DNA of 64,000 nucleotides from DASYKT01 sp035995185 (GTDB taxonomy: Bacteria; Acidobacteriota; Blastocatellia; Pyrinomonadales; Pyrinomonadaceae): assembly GCA_035995185.1 (NCBI GenBank), contig DASYKT010000014.1:33209-97208 (forward strand). Reading direction: 5' to 3'. Position 1 is the first letter of the stretch. Every line of letters starts with the position of its first letter. Under the pieces are notes generated by a model. The model was not told where the DNA came from and made no database searches. It was given only the letters and a program-made list of their open reading frames with translations. Shown in pieces: positions 51,749 to 59,428 of this stretch. A program made the translations under genes and the position numbers.

Positions 51749-52056
51749 TCTTGCGAGTCTAGATAAGTCCGGAAGGTCTAGAGAGTCTGGGAAGTCTGGG
51801 AAGTCTGGGAAGTCTGGGAAGTCTGGGAAGTCTGGAGAGTCGGGCAGATGCTTCGTGTTTTTCGTGCGGTTAGTGGTTAATGTTTTTTAGACCAGTAAGA
51901 TTTAACCACCAAATACACTAAACGCACGAAATACACCAAGCTGATTCTATAGGACTCCCAAAACTTCACAGCCTGTACTTTCCTAGACTTCCTAAACTTT
52001 CCTAGACTTCCCCAGACTTCCTAGACTTCCTAGACTTCCCCTGGACTCTCTTGGCT
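51749..52056. repeat. Nested element: inverted 9-bp-unit arrays around family F arms
   Basis: The left array (51749-51843) is tandem GTCTGGGAA and close variants with a 9-base unit. The right array (51956-52056) is the complementary kind, TTCCTAGAC/TTCCCAGAC. Between them are TTTTTCGTGCGGTTAGTGGTTAA and TTTAACCACCAAATACAC, the family F arms. Full nesting is therefore array, F, F, array. No gene is present in this 376-base gap. Confidence 0.9.
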
Positions 52057-52100
52057 TCAAGTAGCTTGACATCAAGATATTTTTCTATATAATTAAACCT

Positions 52101-52556
52101 ATGAAAAAAGAAGATCCAGGCGGGACGCATGTTTGGCTGGTGCTTTCGCGGGCGGCTAACGCGGTGGGGACGGTTGCCGACCGGCACATTGAGTCGTTCG
52201 GCTTTTGCGCCAGCGATTTCGGCATCCTTGAGTGCCTGCTACACAAAGGTGCCCTGCCCGTGAATACCATTGGCAAAAAGATCCTGTTGACCAGCGGCTC
52301 GATCACTTCGGCGATCGACCGCCTTGAGCGGAAAAAGCTGGTGGCGCGGCAGTTCGACCCGGCGGACCGCCGGGCGCGGATCGTCGATCTGACAGCGGAA
52401 GGCCGCAAGCTCATCGAAAAAGCGTTCAAAGAGCATGAACAGGAGATCGAACGCGCCATGGCAGTCTTAAACAGCGCCGAACGCAAAACGCTGACCGGTT
52501 TGCTGAGAAAACTCGGCCATCACGCGGCGGGTATTCAGGCAGAAACGGGACAGTAA
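52101..52556 (+). CDS. MarR-family transcriptional regulator
   Basis: A 151-residue winged-helix protein. A helical dimerisation part at each end frames the DNA-binding domain (about 50-115): LPVNTIGKKILLTSGSITSAIDRLERKKLVARQFDPADRRARIVDLTAEG, with the DRR wing motif. Members repress their own and neighbouring genes and respond to phenolic or oxidative signals. The pirin gene follows 250 bases later with a family E element between, a pairing often seen in other genomes. Confidence 0.88.
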   Translation: MKKEDPGGTHVWLVLSRAANAVGTVADRHIESFGFCASDFGILECLLHKGALPVNTIGKKILLTSGSITSAIDRLERKKLVARQFDPADRRARIVDLTAEGRKLIEKAFKEHEQEIERAMAVLNSAERKTLTGLLRKLGHHAAGIQAETGQ

Positions 52557-52565
52557 TGGAGCGTG

Positions 52566-52790
52566 TTTTATCACCGAAGGTGATCAATTTAATAGCGTCG
52601 GGTGAAAACCCGACGTTAGCAAAGAATAGACGCGGCGGTCCCCGAAAGGGACAAATTTATTCGACGCCTTCAGCGTCATGGTCATTGTTATTACTGAAAC
52701 GTGGGGTTTCACCCCACGCTATTAAATATGTCGCTTTCAGCGACCAGATATTGCGTCTATCGAGAAACAACTTTAACGATCTTGCTTTAA
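52566..52790. repeat. Family E multi-hairpin element
   Basis: Hairpins in order: TCACCGAAGGTGA, GTCGGGTGAAAACCCGAC, GTCCCCGAAAGGGAC, GACGCCTTCAGCGTC, GTGGGGTTTCACCCCAC and GTCGCTTTCAGCGAC, joined by AATTTAATAGC and GCTATTAAAT. The outermost linkers are complementary, so the whole unit is an inverted repeat. It separates the MarR and pirin genes. Confidence 0.9.
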
Positions 52791-52808
52791 CAACAAAGGG
52801 GTAAATAA

Positions 52809-53654
52809 ATGACTAATAAAAGAAACGTAGCTACGGTTATCACACCGGAAAACACATCGGACGGCGCGGGCGTCAAGCTCAAGCGCAGCATTGCCACACG
52901 CACTTTGAGCTATCTCGACCCGTTCCTGCTCTTCGATCATTTCGGCAGCGAGAATCCGGATGATTACATCGCCGGCTTCCCTATCCACCCGCACCGGGGC
53001 ATTGAAACGGTGACCTATATGCTGGCCGGCGCCGTCGAGCACAAAGATTCCAGCGGCAACAAAGGAATTATCCGCACCGGCGACGTGCAATGGATGACGG
53101 CGGGCGGCGGCATCATGCATGAAGAAATGCCGATCGTCCAGGACGGCCGGATGGAAGGCTTTCAGCTCTGGGTTAATTTGCCTGCGAAGCTAAAGATGTC
53201 CAAGCCGCGCTATCAGGAAGTAGCTTCGGCGAGCATCCCGGAATATCACGGCGAGAACGGCGTCAATATCCGCGTGATCGCGGGCAAAGTGGGCGATGTT
53301 GACGGCGCGGTGAGCGAGATCGCCGCCGACCCGACTTATCTGGACGTGCGCATCCCGGCGGGCGCTGTCTTAAAACACGCGATCCCGCAGGGCCACACGG
53401 CCTTTGCTTACCTTTTCGAAGGCTCGGCAAAATTCGATGAAAACACGTCGGTCGAGGCATCGAAGCTCGTCATTTTCGCAGACGGTGACGAGATAGAAGT
53501 AACGGCCGGCGCAGAGAGAGCTCGCTTTCTGCTCGTGTCCGGCAAGCCTTTGGGCGAACCCGTGGCCCGTTACGGCCCGTTCGTAATGAACACCGAGGAA
53601 GAGATCGAACAGGCGTTGATGGACCTTAAAAAGGGTACATTTATTCAAAAGTAA
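52809..53654 (+). CDS. Pirin family protein
   Basis: A 281-residue bicupin. The N-terminal cupin has the pirin metal site FPIHPHRGIETVTYMLAG...HKDSSGNKGIIRTGDVQWMTAGGGIMHEEMP (His, His, His, Glu). The C-terminal cupin starts around residue 185 (RIPAGAVLKHAIPQGHTAFAYLFEG). Some pirins are quercetinases or redox sensors; the substrate is unknown. A MarR regulator lies upstream and may control it. AAGGGG is a usable ribosome site. Confidence 0.9.
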   Translation: MTNKRNVATVITPENTSDGAGVKLKRSIATRTLSYLDPFLLFDHFGSENPDDYIAGFPIHPHRGIETVTYMLAGAVEHKDSSGNKGIIRTGDVQWMTAGGGIMHEEMPIVQDGRMEGFQLWVNLPAKLKMSKPRYQEVASASIPEYHGENGVNIRVIAGKVGDVDGAVSEIAADPTYLDVRIPAGAVLKHAIPQGHTAFAYLFEGSAKFDENTSVEASKLVIFADGDEIEVTAGAERARFLLVSGKPLGEPVARYGPFVMNTEEEIEQALMDLKKGTFIQK

Positions 53655-53656
53655 TA

Positions 53657-53797
53657 TGGAGCGCGGGCATCCCTGCCCGCAAAGCGCGGCTCGTCCGCAC
53701 TCATGTCAGTAGCGCTTGCGTCAGCAAGTGCGTTCTGCGCTTTTTACGCATCTGCTAACGCAGACGCTACTGACAGCGGGCAGGATGCCCGCGCTCA
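53657..53797. repeat. Family A palindromic element
   Basis: The outer arms are ATGGAGCGCGGGCATCCCTGC and GGCAGGATGCCCGCGCTCAAT. The inner arms are TGTCAGTAGCGCTTGCGTCAGC and GCTAACGCAGACGCTACTGACA. It starts 2 bases after the pirin stop codon. Confidence 0.9.
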
Positions 53798-53830
53798 ATA
53801 AGTGAGTTATTATTTATCAAGGGGAGAAAA

Positions 53831-54217
53831 ATGGACCAGGAATTAAAAGACAGGCTGCTGGAACTGAGGCTAAAGATCCTGCAGCAGCACAAGATAATGA
53901 TGGAATTTGAGCGGCGCGAGTTTGAAGCACTGTTCGGACGGGTCAATGCCGGCGAGCTTTTACAGCTGCTGATAAACCATGCGCAGTTTGCCTGGCTGCA
54001 CCGTTTGTCGGAATTTGTCGTGCTGATCGACGAGACGATGGCCGATAAAGAATTTCCTCTGACCGACCAGAACGCCGAAGATTACATCGCCCAGGCGCGC
54101 GCGATCTTCGATCCGGAAAACCCCGACCTCGAATTTCGCGAACGCTACCAGGCCGTGGTCGAAGACGACCCCGAAGCTTTTATCAAACACGGCGAGATCA
54201 AGAAACTGCTGTATTAA
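53831..54217 (+). CDS. Conserved hypothetical cytoplasmic protein
   Basis: A 128-residue helical, acidic protein (MDQELKDRLLELRLKILQQHKIMMEFERREFEALFGRVNAGELLQLLIN...) with a GGGGAG ribosome site. Leucine spacing in the first 50 residues suggests a coiled or helical bundle. It resembles small conserved proteins of unknown role in other bacteria, but I cannot name the family. It stands alone between a family A and a family C element. Confidence 0.65.
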   Translation: MDQELKDRLLELRLKILQQHKIMMEFERREFEALFGRVNAGELLQLLINHAQFAWLHRLSEFVVLIDETMADKEFPLTDQNAEDYIAQARAIFDPENPDLEFRERYQAVVEDDPEAFIKHGEIKKLLY

Positions 54218-54239
54218 CGGGCGCGTTGTCAGCGGAAAA

Positions 54240-54355
54240 CGAAGTCAGAACCGGGAACGTAGTGACCGGCTCTGAGCGAAGCGAATTGTTTACACACTGA
54301 CACGATTGCCCAAATGATAAATCAGCCGGTCACTACGTTCCCGGTACTGACCTCA
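54240..54355. repeat. Family C element, near-copy of the one at 43.4 kb
   Basis: CCGGGAACGTAGTGACCGGC and GCCGGTCACTACGTTCCCGG are exact reverse complements, with GAAGTCAGAA and TACTGACCTC outside. The centre, including CTCTGAGCGAAGCGAATTG, matches the 43.4 kb copy with only a few differences. Confidence 0.9.
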
Positions 54356-54420
54356 CTTCCGCAGGTATAATAAATGAACTTTATCCCCATTATTTTGTGT
54401 AATAATACGGCAAACTTCTG

Positions 54421-55587
54421 ATGCGCTTACTTTTATCATTTCTGGTCTGTCTGGCTGCGCTGGCCGCGTTTCCTTTAGCGGGTAAAGCCGACTTTTTTGG
54501 GCCGCCGCCCATTTCGCTGCGCGAGATGTATCTCAAAAGCGATCTCATCGTTATCGCCCGCACGCGCAGGCCGGGAAAATGGCGAATGGAAAACTACGAG
54601 CGCGGCTCGGACACAGAGGTCTGTGCGCGCCGCATTCCGCTCGATGTAGAACAGATCACAGGGCTGCCCTCGTCCCGGGCGTTGATGCGGGAGACAAACT
54701 GGTCGTCGTCGTGCGATGAAGCCGACACAGCCCGCGGCATTTCAAAGAATGAAAATGCCAACCGGCGTCTTTTCTTTCTCAAGCTGCTGCCCGGCAAAAC
54801 AGGTATCTACGAAGAAATTCCCCAATCACGCGTCGCTCCGATCGAGGGCAATAATGCGGATAAATACGCCCAACGTCTGAGAGAGCTGGACGCTATCCAT
54901 CACTCGGCGGATGAGATCACAAAAAAGACGGCCGAATGGATGGTGTCGCTGGCCGAAGACCCCGATACCCTTTACGACGGCGTGCTGGAACTGCGGCGGG
55001 CTTTCGATGTTCTAAAGCAGAAAAAAGCTTTGCCGGATCCAAAAGACCCGGCTTATCGTTTTACCGGCATTTTACGAGGAGAACGCGGTCAGTTTGCCTT
55101 GGCGCTTTTGCTAAAACCCGAACAAAAAGAGCGGCTGATCCAGGTGTTTCTGCAAATGGACCTCTCCTATGACGTTTTAAATATCGTCGCCGGCACGCCG
55201 TATGTTGAAATATTAAACCAGGCCGAATGCGAGCTGGTCGTATTGATCGCAAATTTTCATGACCGCCGGGTGGTCGCGCGCCTGAGGGAACAGCTTTCCA
55301 ATCTTCCCGGCATATTTTCATTCGATAGCACTGTGATCCTGTTTTCGCTCGCAAATCATTTCGCTGACAGCGAACTATCCATGCTCGTCGGAAAATATTC
55401 CATGGCCGATTCTCCCGATCATAACGAGATCATACCCGACCTGAAAACGGCTTACGATGTAGACGGCGTTCCCGAAGAAAAACTCGCCGCAATGGTGTTC
55501 CCTCCGAAAACTTTCGGCCAGCGAAAAGCGGAATTGATGGCGCGGATACAGGCCCGGTGCAAAGAATTAATAGATGGATCGCCTTAA
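54421..55587 (+). CDS. Exported hypothetical protein
   Basis: A 388-residue protein with a signal peptide (about 1-24, FLVCLAALAAFPLAGKA). The first mature part (FFGPPPISLREMYLKSDLIVIARTRRPGKW) resembles the beginning of exported proteins with an OB- or beta-barrel-like domain; after it comes a long helical region (about 170-380) with HEAT-like repeats. No family is recognised. It converges with the S41 pseudo-protease gene over a family E element and a terminator. Confidence 0.65.
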   Translation: MRLLLSFLVCLAALAAFPLAGKADFFGPPPISLREMYLKSDLIVIARTRRPGKWRMENYERGSDTEVCARRIPLDVEQITGLPSSRALMRETNWSSSCDEADTARGISKNENANRRLFFLKLLPGKTGIYEEIPQSRVAPIEGNNADKYAQRLRELDAIHHSADEITKKTAEWMVSLAEDPDTLYDGVLELRRAFDVLKQKKALPDPKDPAYRFTGILRGERGQFALALLLKPEQKERLIQVFLQMDLSYDVLNIVAGTPYVEILNQAECELVVLIANFHDRRVVARLREQLSNLPGIFSFDSTVILFSLANHFADSELSMLVGKYSMADSPDHNEIIPDLKTAYDVDGVPEEKLAAMVFPPKTFGQRKAELMARIQARCKELIDGSP

Positions 55588-55606
55588 AGTTAGTAGTTTT
55601 GAGTTT

Positions 55607-55786
55607 TGAGTTCGTCGCTGAAAGCGACATATTAAATAGCATAGGGTGAAACCCCATGTACCAGGCAAGCGAACTCTCGCGACGCTGAAAGCGTCGAATA
55701 TGTCCCTTTCAGGGACGCGCATTTTTGCTTCTCACAAACGCCGGGTGTTACCCGGCGCTATTAAAGATTTCACCTTCGGCGAAAAT
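55607..55786. repeat. Family E multi-hairpin element
   Basis: Hairpins GTCGCTGAAAGCGAC, TAGGGTGAAACCCCA (imperfect), GACGCTGAAAGCGTC, GTCCCTTTCAGGGAC, GCCGGGTGTTACCCGGC and TCACCTTCGGCGA (imperfect), with TATTAAATAGC and GCTATTAAAG linkers. It lies in the same layout as the copies at 52.6 and 63.0 kb. Confidence 0.9.
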
Positions 55787-55813
55787 AAAAAGGCAGCCAA
55801 ACGGCTGCCTTTT
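55787..55813. terminator. Bidirectional terminator between convergent genes
   Basis: AAAAAGGCAGCC and GGCTGCCTTTT form an 8-bp GC-rich stem with a 4-base loop, A-rich on one side and T-rich on the other. It lies between the 54421 gene (+) and the S41 pseudo-protease gene (-). Confidence 0.7.
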
Positions 55814-55839
55814 GCGTATCGCGTATAACGTATTGCGAA

Positions 55840-57165
55840 TTATTCCGCCGTCTTTGCTGTCGCGGCTTTGCCGCTGAGAATTTCCAACGCCTTTTTGAGC
55901 TGGATATCTTCGGCGGGTTTAGCGGCCGGTTTCGGGGTCGTTGACGGCTGCTGGGGCTGCTGGGGCTGATCGGCGGGGGCCGGTTGATCGTCGTCCTGGT
56001 CGGCTAATTCTTCCGGGTCGATCGGGTCAGGATTTTCCGGGTGCTTTACTTCCACCGAAGGCTTCACGCCCGAGTTGTTGCGTTCGTCGCCCAAGAAAGT
56101 TTTGCCCGTTGCCGAAGCCCATTTGGCCGTCGTCAGCAGCAAGCCGTCGCCGCCGCGCAGCGGGAAAAGCTGCTGTTCGGTGCCCGCGCCAAAGCTGCGT
56201 TCGCCCACCACGTCGCCGCGCTGGCGATCGAGCATCGCGCCCGCCACTACTTCCGCCGCGCCCGAAGTCCCCAGGTCGATCAGCGTTACCACCTGTCCGC
56301 CAAAAACAAATTTCGCCGGGTCGGCTGTCACCGTGCGCAGCACTTTATTATCGCGCCCGATCACCTGTGCCAGCGTGCCGTCTTTGATAAAGAGATTGGC
56401 AACGTTGGTCGCTTCGTCCAATTTGCCCGCCGCCACGCCGCGCAAATCAAGCACGATCTTTTGCACGCCTTGCTTGTTGAGTTCGCTGACGCGGTTGGCG
56501 ATGTCTTTCGATTCGCCGTCTTCCAGGCTGTAAACTTTGATGTTGCCGATGCGGCCTTCTTCCATCTTTACTTCGACCTCAGGGGTCTTGTAAGCGCCGC
56601 GGGTGACGGCGATGGTCTGCGGCTTGGCGCCCGCGCGCAGTACGCGCAAGTTGACCTTGGTCCCGTCCGTGCCGAGCAAAAGCTGTTTGGCATCATAGAG
56701 CGAAATATCGCGCGTCGCTTTGGTATCGACATACTCGACCACGTCGCCCGCATGCAAGCCCGCTTTGTCGGCCGGCGAGCCTTTGATCACGGAGATAACA
56801 TAGAGGTAACCCGAAACCTGTGAGACTTCGGCGCCGATGCCCGCCTGGTTGGCGGCTTTCTTCGCTTGAAAATCTTTCACCTGGTCGGCCGTCAGGTAGG
56901 ACGAATACGGATCGAGCCCGTAGGCTAAACCGCGCAGCGCTCCCGCGCGCACTTTTTCCATATTCGGCTCATCCACATAATCGTTCTGGATGTGCTGCAG
57001 GACGCTTTCGAAAATACGCATCTGCGCGCCCGCGTCATTGATGGGCTGCTGGGCGCTGACACCGAACCAATTCGCCATCGGCGTATTGAGCATCGCGCCG
57101 GCAAAGGCGTAGACCGAGATCAATACCGAAACTAAAACTATGGCAACCTTAAAGCGAGAATTCAT
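55840..57165 (-). CDS. S41-family CtpA-like protein lacking the catalytic dyad (probable pseudo-protease)
   Basis: A 441-residue protein with an N-terminal signal or anchor (about 6-25). It has a PDZ domain (about 105-170, PADKAGLHAGDVVEYVD), an S41 domain and a proline/glutamine-rich tail (about 378-415). Alignment by eye to the intact S41 protein of this window places GTSGAAE where GTASASE is expected and SFGAG where TFGKG is expected. The serine therefore becomes Gly302 and the lysine Ala327. The nearby Ser301 is out of register. The fold looks intact, so it may bind rather than cut substrates. An AGAGGT ribosome site is present. Confidence 0.85.
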   Translation of the reverse strand: MNSRFKVAIVLVSVLISVYAFAGAMLNTPMANWFGVSAQQPINDAGAQMRIFESVLQHIQNDYVDEPNMEKVRAGALRGLAYGLDPYSSYLTADQVKDFQAKKAANQAGIGAEVSQVSGYLYVISVIKGSPADKAGLHAGDVVEYVDTKATRDISLYDAKQLLLGTDGTKVNLRVLRAGAKPQTIAVTRGAYKTPEVEVKMEEGRIGNIKVYSLEDGESKDIANRVSELNKQGVQKIVLDLRGVAAGKLDEATNVANLFIKDGTLAQVIGRDNKVLRTVTADPAKFVFGGQVVTLIDLGTSGAAEVVAGAMLDRQRGDVVGERSFGAGTEQQLFPLRGGDGLLLTTAKWASATGKTFLGDERNNSGVKPSVEVKHPENPDPIDPEELADQDDDQPAPADQPQQPQQPSTTPKPAAKPAEDIQLKKALEILSGKAATAKTAE

Positions 57166-57384
57166 CTATTACCTCTTACTTTTTAAAGCTGAAAGCCGAA
57201 AGCTATCAGCTAATAGCTTTTTCTAAACTTTGAACCTTGAACTTCAAACTTTGAACCGGCATCTGACAATTGATACGCAACCTGTTAAGCTTTGTTTCAT
57301 CCCCAAACCCTTTTTGGGCCGTAATTCGGTCCAATTTGTACCAGTTAGCAGACGCAAAATATTATCTATCACTGGTTATCGATT

Positions 57385-57870
57385 GTGCAAGATACAGAAA
57401 CGCTTAATACACCTGATTTTTCCGACCTTTCGCGGCTTTCCGCCGAAGGCCGAATATTGGCGCTCGATATCGGTACCAAACGCATCGGCGCCGCCACCTG
57501 CGACGAAATGCGCGTCACGGTCCGCGCGCTGACTGTAATTCAGCGTAAAAGTTGGAAAGAATTGCTCTTGCAAGTCAAAAAACTGGTCTCGGAATTGGAT
57601 GCTGTGGGGCTGGTCCTGGGTTTGCCGCTGAATATGCCCGATGTGAACGCCTCCGAAAGCGCTCTATCTGTGGACATTCGCCGCATGGCGCGAAACTTCT
57701 CTCTTTCGCTTGAAATTCCTGTCTTTTTACACGACGAACGCCTGACCTCCGTCGCCGCCGAGGAAAATCTGCGCGACCGCGGCATCGGCGATAAAGAACG
57801 CAAAGAATTAATAGATAGCGAAGCCGCGGCGGTGATATTAGAGGATTTTTTAAGTTTAACAGGAAAATAG
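57385..57870 (+). CDS. ruvX: Putative pre-16S rRNA nuclease / Holliday junction resolvase YqgF
   Basis: A 161-residue protein of the RNase H-like YqgF family. The start is GTG and adds about 20 residues before the usual beginning. Motifs are LALDIGTKRIGAATCD (first aspartate), VLGLPLNMPD, HDERLTS (glutamate) and the final DSEAAAVILEDFL (aspartate). It acts in the cytoplasm in maturation of 16S rRNA ends and perhaps in recombination. It is probably essential and monocistronic here. A family A' repeat follows directly. Confidence 0.88.
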   Translation: MQDTETLNTPDFSDLSRLSAEGRILALDIGTKRIGAATCDEMRVTVRALTVIQRKSWKELLLQVKKLVSELDAVGLVLGLPLNMPDVNASESALSVDIRRMARNFSLSLEIPVFLHDERLTSVAAEENLRDRGIGDKERKELIDSEAAAVILEDFLSLTGK

Positions 57871-57880
57871 TGCACTCCTT

Positions 57881-57995
57881 CTGGGAGCGCCGGCATCTTG
57901 CCGGCAAAGCGCGGTCGTCCGCGCTAACTCAACGCCCGATCAAACGCTATTTAGATCGCTCACGCGATCTTGCCGGCAAGATGCCGGCGCTCCCA
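57881..57995. repeat. Family A' element flanking the RAYT gene (left)
   Basis: The outer arms are CTGGGAGCGCCGGCATCTTGCC and GGCAAGATGCCGGCGCTCCCA. It contains GCGCGGTCGTCCGCGC and GATCGCTCACGCGATC hairpins. Compared with family A, the stem GGGC/GCCC has become CGGC/GCCG, a matched change. It ends 3 bases before the transposase reading frame. Confidence 0.9.
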
Positions 57996-57997
57996 AG

Positions 57998-58584
57998 TTA
58001 ACTGGATTTCTTAAAATAATAAGCGCTGCTGTATATCCAATCTGAAGCATTCTTACACAATTTAGCTTTGACCGGATTTAGCTCTATATAATTTACGGTA
58101 TTTCGATAATGATCTTCATCCCGAATATAGCGATCGAAATATTCCCGCTGCCAAAAAGTCCAGGTGCGGTTGAGCAGTTTGTTGGCTTCATTTGCAGTAT
58201 AGGATTTTACCGAATGATGGATCTCCGAAAGAGTATGCGGATATATCGGAACCATCAAAAAGTGAATGTGATTCGGCATCACTACCCATGACAGCAAACG
58301 GTATTTTTTATCGTCACCAAATAACAATGACTCCTGAACCATGGAAGCTATTTCCGGCCGCCGCAAATAGCATTTGCCATAGCCTTGATCAAGATAAGCC
58401 TCGATCCTTTCCTTTCGCGCAGGATAATATCCATATCTCTGTCATCTTTTAATTCCTTTTCCCATTTTGCTAATACTTCCTGCGGGAGCGAATCATTCAA
58501 ACGCAGCGTAATAAACTGCGCCCGTTCGCCACCTTCAAAATGAGGCAGATATCCACGGCTGTACCAAACTTTTTCCTGATCCAT
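57998..58584 (-). pseudogene. REP-associated tyrosine transposase (RAYT), frameshifted
   Basis: A Y1 transposase of the RAYT group read in two frames. The first (from ATG 58584, MDQEKVWYSRGYLPHFEGGERAQFITLRLNDSLP) carries the RAYT N-terminal pattern. The second carries RRPEIASMVQESLLF, the HUH motif HIH in MPNHIHFL, and the tyrosine in NYIELNPVKAKL. The frames join by a -1 shift within 58405-58421 (CGCGAAAGGAAAGGATCG), after which IEAYLDQGYGKCYLRRP reads correctly. It is probably an inactive gene, though -1 frameshifting during translation is possible. Both flanks carry family A' elements. Confidence 0.85.
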
Positions 58585-58606
58585 GAGAGAAATGTGCAAG
58601 CTCTTC

Positions 58607-58722
58607 CTGGGAGCGCCGGCATCCTGCCGGCAAAGCGCGGCTCGTCCGCGCTGACTTGATGACAAATTGGACGCTTTTTCGTACGCTGCGCGTCCGTGCC
58701 GGCAGGATGCCGGCGCTCCCAG
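58607..58722. repeat. Family A' element flanking the RAYT gene (right)
   Basis: The outer arms are CCTGGGAGCGCCGGCATCCTGC and GCAGGATGCCGGCGCTCCCAGG. Inner hairpins are GCGCGGCTCGTCCGCGC and GGACGC...GCGTCC. It has the same plan as the left flank, but the centre differs, so the two are not simple direct copies. Confidence 0.9.
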
Positions 58723-58806
58723 GTTTACTCGATTTTTAATTAATAACCTCAAATAAATATATACACAAAATTTGATTTTGGTAAATCTCTCAATTATTCT
58801 TCCCAC

Positions 58807-59409
58807 ATGACAGACGACCGCTACCCTATCGGAAAATTTTCGCCGCCGGAAGACATTACGGCCGAAACAAGAAATACCTGGATAAACGAGATCGCCGCCT
58901 TACCCGGTGAATTCAAAACAGCCTTAGACGGGCTAAACGATGACCAGCTCGACACGCCTTATCGCGAAGGCGGCTGGACTTTGCGCCAGGTCGCGCATCA
59001 CTTGCCGGACAGTCACCTCAATGCCTTTATTCGTTTCAAGTGGGCGCTGACCGAAGACTTCCCGACCATCAAAGCCTACGAAGAAGCCGAGTGGGCCAAG
59101 CTTCCCGACGTCGAGAACACGCCGGTCGAAACTTCGCTGCAACTGCTCACGGCGCTGCACGAGCGCTGGGTCGTATTATTAAAAAATATGAGCGATGCCG
59201 ATTACCAACGCGCTTACCTCCACCCGGAATTTTTACCGGAAAATTTCGCGATGAGCGACAAAGCTGCGCTCGATGTGGAAAAGATGAAAGCAGCCGGCCC
59301 TCTGCCGCCTTACATTTTTCTGCTGGAAAGAGTTTTAGGACTCTACGCCTGGCACGGCAAGCACCATACCGCGCACATCACCGCGCTGAGAGATAGATTG
59401 GGTTGGTAA
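58807..59409 (+). CDS. DinB/YfiT-type putative bacillithiol S-transferase
   Basis: A 200-residue four-helix-bundle protein of the DinB superfamily. It matches the YfiT/BstA group in its beginning (YPIGKFSPPEDIT) and metal histidines: RQVAHHLPDSHLNAF and the closing YAWHGKHHTAHI. YfiT relatives join bacillithiol to electrophiles such as antibiotics. Together with the PIG-L deacetylase at 36881 it hints at bacillithiol use, a reading that needs the BshA and BshC genes to be found elsewhere. It is cytoplasmic and transcribed alone. Confidence 0.82.
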   Translation: MTDDRYPIGKFSPPEDITAETRNTWINEIAALPGEFKTALDGLNDDQLDTPYREGGWTLRQVAHHLPDSHLNAFIRFKWALTEDFPTIKAYEEAEWAKLPDVENTPVETSLQLLTALHERWVVLLKNMSDADYQRAYLHPEFLPENFAMSDKAALDVEKMKAAGPLPPYIFLLERVLGLYAWHGKHHTAHITALRDRLGW

Positions 59410-59428
59410 TTCGATTTTAGATTTGCTT

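Noticed and set aside
51772..51860. Collagen-like SGKSGK repeat protein suggested by the long + strand frame
   Set aside because: The repeat peptide is only the 9-bp array read in frame; the rest of the frame is antisense to the acetyltransferase gene.
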